Origin: Hanleya hanleyi
Lineage: Eukaryota > Mollusca > Polyplacophora > Lepidopleurida > Hanleyidae
Direction: 5' to 3'
Assembly: GCA_036873755.1 (NCBI GenBank)
Contig: JAVTVY010020297.1
Coordinates: forward strand, 1-64,000
DNA: 64,000 bases
Position 1 is the first letter of the stretch. Each line of letters starts with the position of its first letter. A program made the translations under genes and the position numbers. Positions 36,731-47,628 of this stretch are shown one piece after another. Below the pieces are notes generated by a model. It worked only from the letters and a program-made list of their open reading frames with translations. It searched no databases and had not been told where the DNA came from.

Positions 36731-37614
36731 AACCACTGGCACGGAAGGGTGAACTACACCTTCAGCGTCAAGTGAGCATGCTTCGCAAAGTACCACTGTA
36801 TAACTTAACGATGATTTTATCAAAGCATTAGAGAAAATTTCGATATTACTGGTGAAATTATTTTTTAAAGTGAAGAAACTAACTAGCAGGTGTCTAACCC
36901 TGCCCAACAATTTAGATAAACAATTTTGTCTGTATATATGTCTCACGGGTGAACATCTATATATCACTGAATGGCGGCAAATAACCGAGCAAATTAGGAT
37001 ACATGATCGATGAAGCCGACAAAGAATCGCAAATGGAGAAGGGGCGCTGAGTAACCCTATCACCCCCACCACACACACACACACACACCACCACCACCAC
37101 CACAAACACACTCACACATACAGCCCCTCTCCCCCAACACACATAAGATATATCATGGGATTAATTTAATCAAAAAATGTTGATAATCCCAACACTGCCA
37201 CTTTGATTACGTTATATTCCTGAATTGTTTGGTCAAAATTTCAGAATTTTTCTTTGATACTATTTATTTTGTAACAACTACATTATAATAAGGAAATAAT
37301 TATCTGGTGTTAAGTAAAATAACTGTGCACTTTATGCGATAAAAGGCAAAGATTTAAAGAAAAACGACGTGACGTAAACGCAACTTCTCAATCTCACCCT
37401 TGTGTACGCCATTTTGAATTGATCCATGATCCTTTGCCCTGAGCGATTTATTTATCATCTATTCATTCATATTCAGAAACAATAAGCACAAGGCCCAGTA
37501 GCCGGTTCTTTAAAACAAATATACAGTGAAATAAGTAAAAGTATATGATTATATGTGTTGGATTAACAAGTGATCCAGTTACAAATTATCATAAATAGGT
37601 ATATGTAAAACAAA
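36731..37614. repeat. segmental duplication unit, copy 2 (left part)
   Basis: Matches 29380-30226 with small indels, including a microsatellite here of ACACAC followed by ACCACC repeats (37072-37105). The match breaks at GTAAAACAAA (37614) and resumes at about 40145, where a 2.5 kb element has inserted. Confidence 0.75.
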
Positions 37615-40144
37615 CAAGCGTTCTGAGAACCCCAACATCTCGCCTTGCGGGGTCATCCGCCAAAGGTGCAGCAGTATTGAAAGCATACATGTAGAGCAAA
37701 CAATAAGGTCTGGAATAGGTGATGTGGTACAGACAATAATGTCTGGAATAGATTATCTGGTACAGACAATAACATCAGTCCCATGAAGGATTACTGGCAA
37801 AAGTTAATCCCATGTAGGATGGATAGGTCAGTGCTGTCGGATTACTGGTACATAGTTCAGTCCCATGTGAGATTACTGCTGGATAGGCCAGTCCTGTGTA
37901 GGATTACCACTGGGTGGACCAGTCCCATGTTATTACTGATGGATAGTCACCTGTGGGATTACTGCTGGATAGTCCAGTCCCAAGTGGGATTACTGCTGGA
38001 TAGTCCAGTCCCAAGTGGGATTACTGCTGGATAGGCCAGTGGGATTACTGCTGGATAGGCCAGTCCTGTCTGGGATTACTGCTGGATAGACGAGTCTCGT
38101 ATGGGATTAATGCTGGATAGGACAGTCCCGTGTGGGATTACTGCTGCATACGGCAATCCTGTGTGGGATTATGGCTGAGGAGGTCAGTCCCGTGTGGGAT
38201 TACTGCTGGATAGGCTAAACCTGTGTGGGATTACTGCTGCAAATTGCAATCCAGTGTCATATTACATCTGGATAGGTCAGTCCCATGAGAGATTACTGCT
38301 GCATAAGCCAGTCCTGTGTGGAATTACTGCTGGATAGGCCAGTCCCATGTTGGATTACTTCAGGATAGGCCAGTCCAGTCTGGGATTACTGCTGGATATG
38401 TCAGTCCCGTGTGGCATTACTGCTGGATAGGCCAGTGCCATTGAGATTACTGCTGGATAGGTCAGTCCCAAATTGGATTACTGCTGGATAGACCAGTTCG
38501 GTCTGGGATTACTGCTGGATAGTTGATTTCCGTTTGGGATTACAGCTGGATAGGTCAGTCCCGTATGGCAATACTGCTGGATAGGCTAATGCCATTTGGG
38601 ATTACTGCTGGATAGGTCAGTCCCGTGTGGGATTACTGCGGGAGAGCTGTGACCTAGGAAAACATGAATCATGTCCATCAAGTTTTATAATCATCCCACG
38701 AAAGGTTCAACAAACTTTCCATGTACAAATCTACCTGTAAATTTTTGCCCAACAAAAACCTTATCAATGGAAAGATACAAAGTCTAAACTGCAATAATTA
38801 GGAAAAAATTTCATATTTAATGTCATATTTCTTAAATAGCACATGCACATCTTTGAATCACATTGAACTTGGGTAGCAAGTGTCAAACTCATCCAATGAA
38901 AGCTGACAGCTTCAGAAAACTTTCCGTGTACATGTATATACATGTGCATTATTATTGGCAGATTAAGACAAAACCCTCAAAATTTGAACAAAAATTAATA
39001 TTTCATCTCCTAAATATCACAGGTACATCTTTTAATCATAAGAAACATGTGTACCAAGTTTCATAATCATTCAATGACAGCTGACAACTGCAGCAAACTG
39101 TGGTGTACAGATGTACATGTGCACTTCAGCTAAACGCAAAACTCAATCAGTTGCCATAATTTGGAGAAAAATTAATATTTCATCTCAAAAATAGCACAAG
39201 TAAATCCTCCAATCATAAGAAACATTTGTACCAAGTTTCGTAATCATCCAATGAGAGCTGACAACTGCAGCAAACTTATCATGTACATGTATATGTATAC
39301 ATGTAGAGACCTACATGTACAATTTACCTAAACAGAAAACTCTTCATTTGCCATAATTTTGAAAAAAATTAATATTTCTTCTCAAAAATAGCACAGGTAC
39401 ATCCTCTTATCATAAGAAACATGTGTACCAAGTTTCATAATCATCCAATGACAGCTAACAACTGGAGCAAACTTACCATGGACATGTATATGTACAATTT
39501 ACCTAAACAGAAAACTCTTCATTTGCCATAATTTGGAGAAAAATTAATATTTCTTGTCAAAAATAGCACAGGTACATCCTCTAATCATAAGAAACATGTG
39601 TACCAAGTTTCATAATCATCCAATGACAGCTGACAACTGGAGCAAAGTTACCATGTAGATGTATATGTATACATGTAGAGGCCTACATGTACAATTTATC
39701 TAAACAGAAAACTCTTCATTTGCCATAATTTTGAGAAAAATTAATATTTCTTCTCAAAAATAGCACAGGTACATCCTCTTATCATAAGAAACATGTATAC
39801 CAAGTTTCATAATCATCCAATGACAGCTGACAACTGCAAGAAACTTTCCAAGTACAGATGTACATGTGCACTTCAGCTAAACGCAAAACTCATTCATAGG
39901 GATTTTAACATTAGAGTACCCCAGGGGTAGTACCCCCAGGTGGCATACCCACCCCCCATATTTTTTATATTTTTTTTATATTTTTTCTAATTTTTCTAGA
40001 TTTTTTTTTAACTTGCTAAACCAAAAACCCATTCATTTCCAGGCAGGGGACACCGACACCGACACCGACGCCGACACCGACACCGACGACGACATCCTCT
40101 TTCCCCCTCTCACAATATCTCCCCTTTACTTCGTAAGGCGAGAT
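37615..40144 (+). mobile_element. tandem-array (pearl/Helitron-like) element, copy 2
   Basis: The uninterrupted sequence at 30216-30240 defines both edges. Parts in order: a 5' segment with ATCTCGCCTTGCGG (37638); a minisatellite of about 33 bp units (37783-38640, GGGATTACTGCTGGATAGGC); six units of 175-197 bp (38690-39900, CCAATGACAGCTGACAACTG); the CCAGGGGTAGTACCCCCAGG tail; a (ACACCG)n tract (40048-40090); and a 3' end whose complement is ATCTCGCCTTACG. The subterminal inverted repeat (ATCTCGCCTTRCG), the absence of an obvious target duplication and the core-repeat-plus-microsatellite design fit Helentron-type non-autonomous elements. That classification is inference. No protein is encoded. 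Confidence 0.7.
37783..38640 (+). repeat. 33 bp minisatellite GGGATTACTGCTGGATAGGC
   Basis: More than twenty degenerate units alternate TGGGATTACTGCTGGATAGG with CCAGTCCCGTG-like segments. It takes the place that the GAAGTATAG minisatellite occupies in copy 1 at 3.3 kb, so this compartment seems to exchange repeat types between element copies. Confidence 0.85.
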
Positions 40145-40146
40145 AA

Positions 40147-40836
40147 AAAGTGCACATCTAAATTATCATAGATATCATAGGTAAATGTATTAAGATAAAT
40201 CAATTTTAAAAGTATCCATATACATGAGTTTTAAACACAGTGGCTTGGCTGAATTAAAAATGCCTATTTTAGAATCAGCTGTAAACGTGTTATGCAGATG
40301 CATACATTGTATATGGTATTAAAAGAGTGACGGGATGTGTAAGAGCCTTGAAGGTACATAAAATGGAATTGAGAATCAGATAAGATATAAGTGCAATTAT
40401 ATTTGCCTGAAATAATAAGTGTAAACACATTAAATCTAAAATATATATTCTATCAGAAAGCTGTGGCAAATTAAACTGTGCACGACTGTTACCTAAACGA
40501 TCATAGAGAGTACTGGGTTTAAAACAAAGATACTTAATAAAACTTTTCTGGATCCACTCAATTTGACAGCGAGGACACCAAACAGGAGGAAAATATTCCA
40601 GTCGGCTCCTACCCAGGGATATATACAAATATCTGATGGTAGAAATAGAAGGATTTGCAAGTTCTCTTTACAAGTCCAAGCTTGAAAAGCTTTACTTCAA
40701 ATGTCCTCTATATGACCTTTAAAATTTAAATCAGATGATAAAATGACACCCAGATATTTAACCTTTGACACCTTCTCGATGACCTGTCCGTTTACCTCTA
40801 CTGACAGGAAATATTATTCTTATTCGTAAAATACAA
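40147..40836 (-). pseudogene. non-LTR RT C-terminal piece (copy 2)
   Basis: A minus-strand frame of 112 codons (40290-40628) reads YISLGRSRLEYFPPVWCP and then FNLPQLSDRIYILDLMCLHL, the classical end of a CR1/Jockey-type RT (RSRLEYASPVWCP, LPSLSDRR). Upstream of it, frames with breaks give the VSKVNDLGV-type segment. It is continuous in meaning with the palm piece at 41376-41830; a Penelope fragment separates them. Confidence 0.75.
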
Positions 40837-41375
40837 TCGTCTAGTCCATCATTCATTATTCAGTCGCCGTTCATTGAAGAATTTCCATGTCCATAATACA
40901 AGGACCTGAATCATATAATAGCATTAACACCAAATTAAAAGAACAAATCAAAGTATATATAAAATAGGTTAGTTTCCTGCAAGAGAGAAACGCTTTACAG
41001 TTTTCAATGATGCCCGCAAGACATCATGATGTTCCAAAATTATCAAATCCATATCGCTGATCATTATTCTTAATCCATATAATTTTCGTTGTAAAATTGG
41101 TATCTAACATATGATGTATCTCAACCACTTTTTTATTGGGGAGGGTCATTTTTTGATTGTGATTGTTCATTTTTTGATTGTGATTGTTCATATGAACACT
41201 ATGAGGATCTTGTAATACATAGGTTCATACGGCCTCTAGCCCAGGGTTAAGCGGAATTAGACACAAGTTACGAAACGTATAACGCCATAGATCTTGCACG
41301 CTAGGCTCGTATTTTGCTATCGGTATGCGATAAGTATGGCCAAATTTGATAAACTTGTGGGGATGCTTGATAACA
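40837..41375 (-). mobile_element. Penelope-like 3' fragment inside the non-LTR RT
   Basis: Shares AATCGTCTAGTCCATCATTC, GACATCATGATGTTCCAAAA and CTAGCCCAGGGTTAAGCGG with the 60 kb element, at greater divergence. It sits exactly between two successive parts of the non-LTR reverse transcriptase, marking it as an insertion into that element. Confidence 0.8.
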
Positions 41376-41830
41376 TGATACGACTTCAGAACATTGATTA
41401 AAAGTTTCCACGCTTTACGCCACTCACATAACTTGAAAAGATCTTAGTGCAAATAAACACAATCCTGATAACATGTTATTTCTCTAGAAAACTTTCAATC
41501 GTCAGCAAACATGGAAGGTATTAAAACTAAAACAACGTCAGGCCTGTGTTCAGTATATAACACGAAAAATGTTCATAATATTGATTCCTGGCGGACACCA
41601 GATGTTACAGATGCAGACAGAGATAATTTGCCACTCACAATAACTCCGTGTTCTCACATTCTAAGTAGGGAGAGAACAGATTTAAAAGTTGTCCATCTGA
41701 GCCAACAGATTTGAGCATATATAACTACAGGTCATGATTCACAGTATTAAATGCCTTTGAAAGATCCACATATATGGTGTTAACTTGTTTTTGGAAACAA
41801 CTGATTTCGAAAGGCTATCTATAGGTAGTA
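41376..41830 (-). pseudogene. non-LTR RT palm fragment (motifs A to C)
   Basis: On the minus strand about 41785-41700 encodes NTIYVDLSKAFNTVNHDL, the catalytic motif A (VDLSKAFDTVNHDL in intact relatives). Near 41500 lies MFADD, motif C, followed by KFSREITCYQDCV and EWRKAWKLL, the expected downstream order. Stop codons occur after NHDL and FADD. This is a dead fragment of the same RT whose earlier part lies at 49510-49930, on the far side of the Polinton-like block. Confidence 0.75.
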
Positions 41831-42511
41831 TAGAAAAGACGGAAAAGGTCGTATTGCCCTCTTTGCACTTAAACTTGAGGGGTAACTCGTGATTTCCCTA
41901 AAGAATCCGACAGGGGGCGCCACCAGCTCAAGGCATGTACTGACATGTTATGGATTGCATCAGCCTTGGCTGTGTGCCAAGTGTTGACCAGTATAGTTCG
42001 GTTAACCTTTGACCTTTGTATTCTTCCGCGGTGATGCGGTCATGTCTGGCGGTGATGCGGTTGCCTCCGCGGAGAAAAAGTAGTCCCCAGAAAACAAATA
42101 CACTGCATGGTCCGATTGGGTCGTATGAGGTATCATTGTGAAGCTTATGTCAGGGGGCATCTGATGGGCTGGGTGTGAGGTTGAAATAGCGGCATTCTGC
42201 GCATGCGTGGTGGCCAAAGGGTATGGAAATAGACGTTTTGGGATCTAGGGGAGCCACTAATGGTCCAATGGGGTCATATGAGGTATCATTGTGAAGCTTA
42301 TGTGAGAGGGCATCTGATGGGCTGGGTGCGGGGTTGAAATAGCGGCATTCTGCGCATGCAAGGTGTACCAAGGGTATGGAAATATACGTTTTGGGATCTA
42401 GGGGAGCCACTATTGGGCCAATTGGGTCGAATGAGGTATTAATGTGAAGCACACATGAGGGGGCATCTGACAGGACTAGGGGTTCGGCCGTTGTCACCAT
42501 TCTGCGCATGC
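41831..42511. repeat. outer part of Polinton-like block, tandem units
   Basis: This part lies outside the palindrome but repeats sequences found within it. CCGCGGTGATGCGG and GCGGAGAAAAAGTAGTCCCC at 42029-42085 recur at about 42680-42735. Units with ATTCTGCGCATGC recur at about 42193, 42349 and 42501. It is therefore part of the element or an extension of its array. Confidence 0.6.
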
Positions 42512-42829
42512 TCAGGTGAAAAAACCGCTTATTTTGCCGGGGGAGGTAACTTGCATCCGACAGGGGGCGCTGTTCCAGGTTAAAGTATAGGAAGCGGCCA
42601 TGCACGGCCTTCCACCTCTGAGGCCGTCAAGGCCGCTATAGTTCCGGCACTTCTGGTCACCTGACCTTGTACTCCTCCGCGGTGATGCGTCCTGGCGGTG
42701 ATGCGGTCGCCTCCGCGGAGAAAAAGTAGTCCCCAGAAAACAAATACACTGCATGTTCCGATTGGGTCGTATGAGGTATCATTGTGAAGCTTATGTGAAG
42801 GGGCATCTGATGGGCTGAGTGCGGGGTTC

Positions 42830-43330
42830 AAATAGCGTCATTCTGCGCATGCGCGGTGGCCAAAGTGTATGGAAATAGACGTTTTGGCGTCTAGGGCAGC
42901 CACTCATGGTCCGATGGGGTTGAGTGAGGTATCAAAGTTAAGCATTCGTGAAGGGGCATCTGATGGGTTGGGGGTGGGGTTGAAATAGCGGCATTCTGCG
43001 CATGCGCGGCGGAACAAGGGTATGGAAATAGACGTTTTTGGAGCTAGGGGAGCCACTAATGGCCCGGTGGAGTCGAGTGAGGTATCAATGTGAAGCACAC
43101 ATGAGGGGGCATCTGACTGGACTAGTGGCTCAGGCGTTGTCACCATTCTGCGCATGCGCAGACAGGGAATTTTGGGAAAAGGGTATGGAAATAGACGTGT
43201 TGGGATCCAGGGGAGCCCCTAATGGGCCGATAGAGCCGGATGAGGTATCAATGTGAAGCACACATGAGGGGGCATCCGCCTGGACTAGGGTCTCGGCCGT
43301 TGTCACCATTCTGCGCATGCGCAAACAGGG
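42830..43330. repeat. 155 bp tandem array with NRF-1-like palindromes (left arm)
   Basis: Units of 151-163 bp carry CTGCGCATGCGC(A/G) at about 42842, 42993, 43147 and 43310, each followed by GGGTATGGAAATAGACGT and preceded by GAGGGGGCATCTGA. TGCGCATGCGCA is the consensus of the animal transcription factor NRF-1. The overlapping open frames on both strands are repeat translations, not genes. Confidence 0.8.
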
Positions 43331-43796
43331 AATTGTGAGCAACGCCCGCCAACGCCAAGCTCAACGCTTCAACGCCCTGGTGAATTAGCCCAAAAGCTCT
43401 GATTTTCATGGAATTGTCGCTAATTCATTGGAAATGCAGTGACGCCCGTCAACGTCCGCCTTAACGCCCTAGCATAACGTCTTGACGCCATGATATAGAC
43501 AGATGAGAGAACAACAACAACAAGGATGAGAGAAGGATGAGAGAACAACAACAACAACAACAACAAGTTTTTTTTTATATAGTTTATTCTCCCCACCATC
43601 ATAACATACCCACGCTGGGGGAGCCGCGTTGGGTATGTTTACAATTTAAGAATACTCTTGTCCAATCAGAGACCGCCATTTTGTCCTGCCATATTCGTTC
43701 TTGCCCGTTAGATGTATTCTCGTCTGCACTTGTCCAATCAGAAGCCGTCCTTAAGAAAGCCCCATCTTCGGCCCTGTTCGCTCTCATCCGTTTGTT

Positions 43797-44369
43797 CTAA
43801 TCGGCGTCGGTCAGGCCTGGATATTCGTTGGGCAGCATATCCTGAAACAGTTGTTTGCGCATTCTTATCGCATTTTCCAGGGCCTCGGTGGGTGGTAACC
43901 CCATAGCCTCTTCCAAGTGACGCTTGGTCTTCATGATGGACCTGTGCGTGGGGTCGCCTTTCATTTCAAGCGGTAGTAAGATATACTGTTCATAGATCGC
44001 CATGGCTGTTTTCCTGATGCGGAGCCGCATTTCGGTGTATGCCTGTTGTAAGTTATCCTGTCCCGCGTCCGCGATCGCTTCAGCGTGAGTATTGATAGCT
44101 GCTGTCACAATACGATCCCAGAAGGTAGGTTCTGCCTCACTTTCCTGGGATGTAGGCTGACCATCTGAGGTCAAGCTCTCCATATCAGTAGATAGACTGT
44201 CAGCAATCTTGGATTCGGTATCAGTCGATACACTCTCATCGATCTCTGTATCAGCATCCGATTCAACGGACTCCTCGGCGTCTTCAATCCCATCTATATT
44301 TTTCTGGTATCGCATCATATCGTAATGTCTGGTGAACGTGCGTTCACACTCGGAACAAGTATAAGCCAT
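43797..44369 (-). CDS. Polinton-associated unknown protein, left-arm copy
   Basis: A complete frame of 190 codons from ATG 44369; the longer frame would need a non-ATG start. It begins MAYTCSECERTFTRHYDMM, a C2H2-like finger with both cysteines (residues 5 and 8) but Tyr at 21 where the first zinc-binding His is expected. It continues with an acidic Ser/Asp/Glu-rich stretch (residues about 30-80) and a helical, charged C-terminal part (FWDRIVTAAINTHAEAI onward). I do not recognise the family. Its twin in the right arm (47629-48201) differs at only a few positions. The location next to the packaging ATPase and the finger module shared with it suggest a virion or packaging role, which is inference only. 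The frame is intact in both arms, unlike the ATPase. Confidence 0.65.
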   Translation of the reverse strand: MAYTCSECERTFTRHYDMMRYQKNIDGIEDAEESVESDADTEIDESVSTDTESKIADSLSTDMESLTSDGQPTSQESEAEPTFWDRIVTAAINTHAEAIADAGQDNLQQAYTEMRLRIRKTAMAIYEQYILLPLEMKGDPTHRSIMKTKRHLEEAMGLPPTEALENAIRMRKQLFQDMLPNEYPGLTDAD

Positions 44370-44512
44370 GTTGACGGTTGAACGTCGACTGTGTGTGTTT
44401 TGGGAACACACTCGCTTTCATAGACAGTAACACCCGCCAACGCCCACTGTTACGCCTTAACGCCCATTATGTACGCCTTGACGCTTGTCTCAACGCTTTG
44501 AACACACTTTCT

Positions 44513-45708
44513 TTAACGTCGTTTAATGATGCGTTCAAACAAATGCTGCTTTTGTGCTATTGCTCTGGCATACGCCGCTTTCCAGTTCATGCCCGAGGTT
44601 TTCAACATCGACGCTGTTCTTTCGATTTCCAAATGCACTGGGTCCTTGTGCAACAATTTCATATGGGTCACGAGGTCGACATACTGCTGACGTAAAGCCC
44701 GTCGTAGTCTGGGTGCCAATCTGTTATGGGCTAAAATTGCGGCTTCCTCTTTCGAATACCCTTTGCGTTGAAACTTGTTTTCTGTGACCGCCAACATCTC
44801 GCCCATCTCGGCGTCCATACTTTCTTTGAACAAATCCTTCCATAGCCTCGAGTTCACATTATGTTTTTCAACCTCGAGTTGGTCCTTCACGGTTGGGTGA
44901 TATTTCGGGGCTGGTGGTATGAAGGAGGCCCGCTGTACGGGGGTGGGTTGCTGCTCTGTCAGGAGTGGACTCGGCGGATGGTGTAGAGGCTGCAGTGATT
45001 CCTCGCCGGGTAACAGGTGGGTCGTCAGCCGACGATCTTCGGGGGTATGGGCTTTCAAATCTACGAACAGGTAGCCGTACGGACGACTTGTCGCCCCTTG
45101 AAACACCTGCATGAAATGGTCGATGTTCTGAGGATATATTCGACTACCAAACACACGGATTTGTGCTCTGTCAATGGGATTGGAGAACAACACAAAGTAT
45201 TGGCAGTTCAAGGCAATATCTCTGGACGCCCTCCCTTGAGGAAAGAGATTCTGTGTCAAATAGATGACGGACAGATTCCGATGATGGGATCCTTTAGTAA
45301 ACAAGTCGGCGACGTGTGAATTGTCCTTGGCCGCACTCATCAGATCATCTAGCACTGCCACGTTGGTCTGCTCGGGGTCAAAGTAATACGGTTCGTTTAT
45401 GTCGTGGGGAATCCCTGGGACGAAGCTCACATTCTGTAACCTTGTAGTTTCGTAGGCGGGCTGCCATTGGCTATAACACCAAACAACACGTGTCGGAGCT
45501 GGGGTTGCCACATCTCCCTCTAGGACGTCTTTCCACATGCCGTAGGGCCGCTCACCGTCATCGTATAGGGATGCTCTACTGCTCTTGTTGGACCTATAGC
45601 GGGACTCGGCTGTGTCTCTTGGTTGTGTTTGCGTTGAATGTGCCTGAGCATACTATCGCGACGAGAGAAGGTTCTCTGACAGAACGTACACGTACACGAC
45701 ATGTTCAT
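44513..45708 (-). pseudogene. Polinton packaging ATPase, left-arm copy (frameshifted)
   Basis: This is an A32/FtsK-HerA-type ATPase of the kind that Polintons, adintoviruses and related dsDNA viruses use to drive DNA into capsids. It starts at 45708 with a C2H2 finger and carries Walker A (GPTACGKTS). Just after that a 16-base deletion (at about 45522, compared with the right arm) shifts the frame. The remainder is open for about 340 codons and includes the Walker B segment (VAVLDDLM), the FTKGSHHRNLSVIYLTQN stretch typical of the Polinton ATPase, and an intact C-terminal half. It reads without stops where the right copy has two, so the two arms are damaged at different places. Convergent with nothing nearby; the unknown gene follows about 140 bp downstream. 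Confidence 0.85.
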
Positions 45709-45754
45709 CAGTCGACCAATACATATGGACTGATGATGGACACATGTTTGTTCC

Positions 45755-45913
45755 TATATTTACAGACCACCACCACAGACACCACCACCAACTCCACCAA
45801 CACCACCTACACACACCACCAACACCACCACCAACGCCACCAACACCACCACCAACGCCACCAATGCCACCACCAACGCCACCAACGCCACCATCAACGC
45901 CACCAACGCGTCA
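45755..45913. repeat. ACC/AAC microsatellite, left arm only
   Basis: About 160 bp of ACCACC and CCAACGCCACC repeats lie between the ATPase start and the palindrome centre. The right arm lacks it: the flanking phrases ACATGTTTGTTCC and CGTCAACGCCC are adjacent there. Its units grade into the AACGCC motif used elsewhere in the element. Confidence 0.85.
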
Positions 45914-46266
45914 ACGCCCGGTGGTGGTGGTAGCCCCCGTGAGGCAGAGCTCTTGGATCGGAGCTCTCGTAGCTCAAAGCTTGCGGAGCTCAGAGCTCGG
46001 ACATGACGTCATCGCAGGCATGCGCGTGTACCTGTGCTGCACCCGCACCCTGGTGTACCCTATTCCCCGCGGGCTATAGGGTACAGGGTGCAGCACAGGT
46101 ACACGCGCATGCCTGCGATGACGTCATGTCCGAGCTGTGAGCTCCGCAAGATTTGAGGTCCGAGAGCTCCGATCCAAGAGCTCTGCCTCACGGGGGCTAC
46201 CACCACCACCGGGCGTTGACGGAACAAACATGTGTCCATCATCATTCCATATGTATTGGTCGACTG

Positions 46267-47478
46267 ATGAACATGTCGTGTACGTGTACGTTCTGTCAGA
46301 GAACCTTCTCTCGTCGCGATAGTATGCTCAGGCACATTCAACGCAAACACAACCAAGAGACACAGCCGAGTCCCGATATAGGTCCAACAAGAGCAGTAGA
46401 GCATCCCTATACGATGACGGTGAGCGGCCCTACGGCATGTGGAAAGACGTCCTGGGTGATGAAGTTCTTAGAGGGAGATGTGGCAACCCCAGCTCCGACA
46501 CATGTTGTTTGGTGTTATAGCCAATGGCAGCCCGCCTACGAAACTACAAGGTTACAGAATGTGAGCTTCGTCCCAGGGATTCCCCACGACATAAACGAAC
46601 CGTATTACTTTGACCCCGAGCAGACCAACGTGGTAGTGCTAGATGATCTGATGAGTGCGGCCAAGGACAATTCACACGTCGCCGACTTGTTTACTAAAGG
46701 ATCCCATCATCGGAATCTGTCCGTCATCTATTTGACACAGAATCTCTTTCCTCAAGGGAGGGCGTCCACAGATATTGCCTTGAACTGCCAATACTTTGTG
46801 TTGTTCTCCAATCCCATTGACAGAGCACAAATCCGTGTGTTTGGCAGTCGAATTTATCCTCAAAACATCGACCATTTCATGCGGGCGTTTCAAGGGGCGA
46901 CAAGTCGTCCGTACGGCTACCTGTTCGTAGATTTGAAAGCCCATACCCCCGAAGATCGTCGGCTGACGACCCACCTGTTACCCGGCGAGGAATCACTGCA
47001 GCCCCTACATCATCCGCCGAGTCCAATCCTGACAGAGCAGTAACCCACCCCCGTACAGCGGGCCTCCTTCATACCACCAGCCCCGAAATATCACCCAACC
47101 GTGAAGGACCAACTCGAGGTTGAAAAACATAATGTGAACTCGAGGCTATAGAAGGATTTGTTCAAAGAAAGTATGGACACCGAGATGGGCGAGATGGTGG
47201 CGGTCACAGAAAACAAGTTTCAACGCAAAGGGTATTCGAAAGAGGAAGCCGCAATTTTAGCCCATAACAGATTGGCACCCAGACTACGACGGGCTTTACG
47301 TCAGCAGTATGTCGACCACGTGACCCATATGAAATTGTTGCACAAGGACCCAGTGCATTTGGAAATCGAAAGAACAGCGTCGATGTTGAAAACCTCGGGC
47401 ATGAACTGGAAAGCGGCGTATGCCAGAGCAATAGCACAAAAGCAGCATTTCTTTGAACGCATCATTAAACGACGTTAA
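46267..47478 (+). pseudogene. Polinton packaging ATPase, right-arm copy (two nonsense codons)
   Basis: The start is ATG 46267, matching the left arm. Residues 7-28 form a C2H2 finger (C-x2-C-x12-H-x4-H). Walker A is GPTACGKTS at residues 54-62 and Walker B VVVLDDL at about 122-128, followed by SHHRNLSVIYLTQNLFPQG, the region containing the sensor-like Thr-Gln-Asn of A32-type packaging ATPases. The full frame would be 403 codons, but TAA at 47041 (residue 259; CAA in the left arm) and TAG at 47149 (residue 295; TGG in the left arm) truncate it. The N-terminal 258 residues hold the whole P-loop core, so a shortened ATPase remains conceivable. Role in intact relatives: genome packaging in the virus-like phase. 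Confidence 0.85.
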
Positions 47479-47628
47479 AGCGTTAAGAAAGTGTGTTCAA
47501 AGCGTTGAGACGAGCGTCAAGGCGTACATAATGGGCGTTAAGGCGTAACAGTGGGCGTTGGCGGGTGTTACTGTCTATGAAAGCGAGTGTGTTCCCAAAA
47601 CACGCACAGTCGACGTTCAACCGTCAAC

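Noticed and set aside
37783..38640. Possible regularly spaced repeat with unique spacers (33 bp units)
   Set aside because: The whole unit including the 'spacer' is repeated with drift, so it is a minisatellite.
42002..43342. Overlapping frames with SDAPSCVLHIDTS phrases on both strands of the palindrome ends
   Set aside because: They follow the 155 bp array period and appear on both strands; no independent evidence of coding.
45490..46404. His/Pro/Thr-rich frames around the palindrome centre
   Set aside because: Produced by the ACC/AAC microsatellite and by the antisense of the ATPase start.
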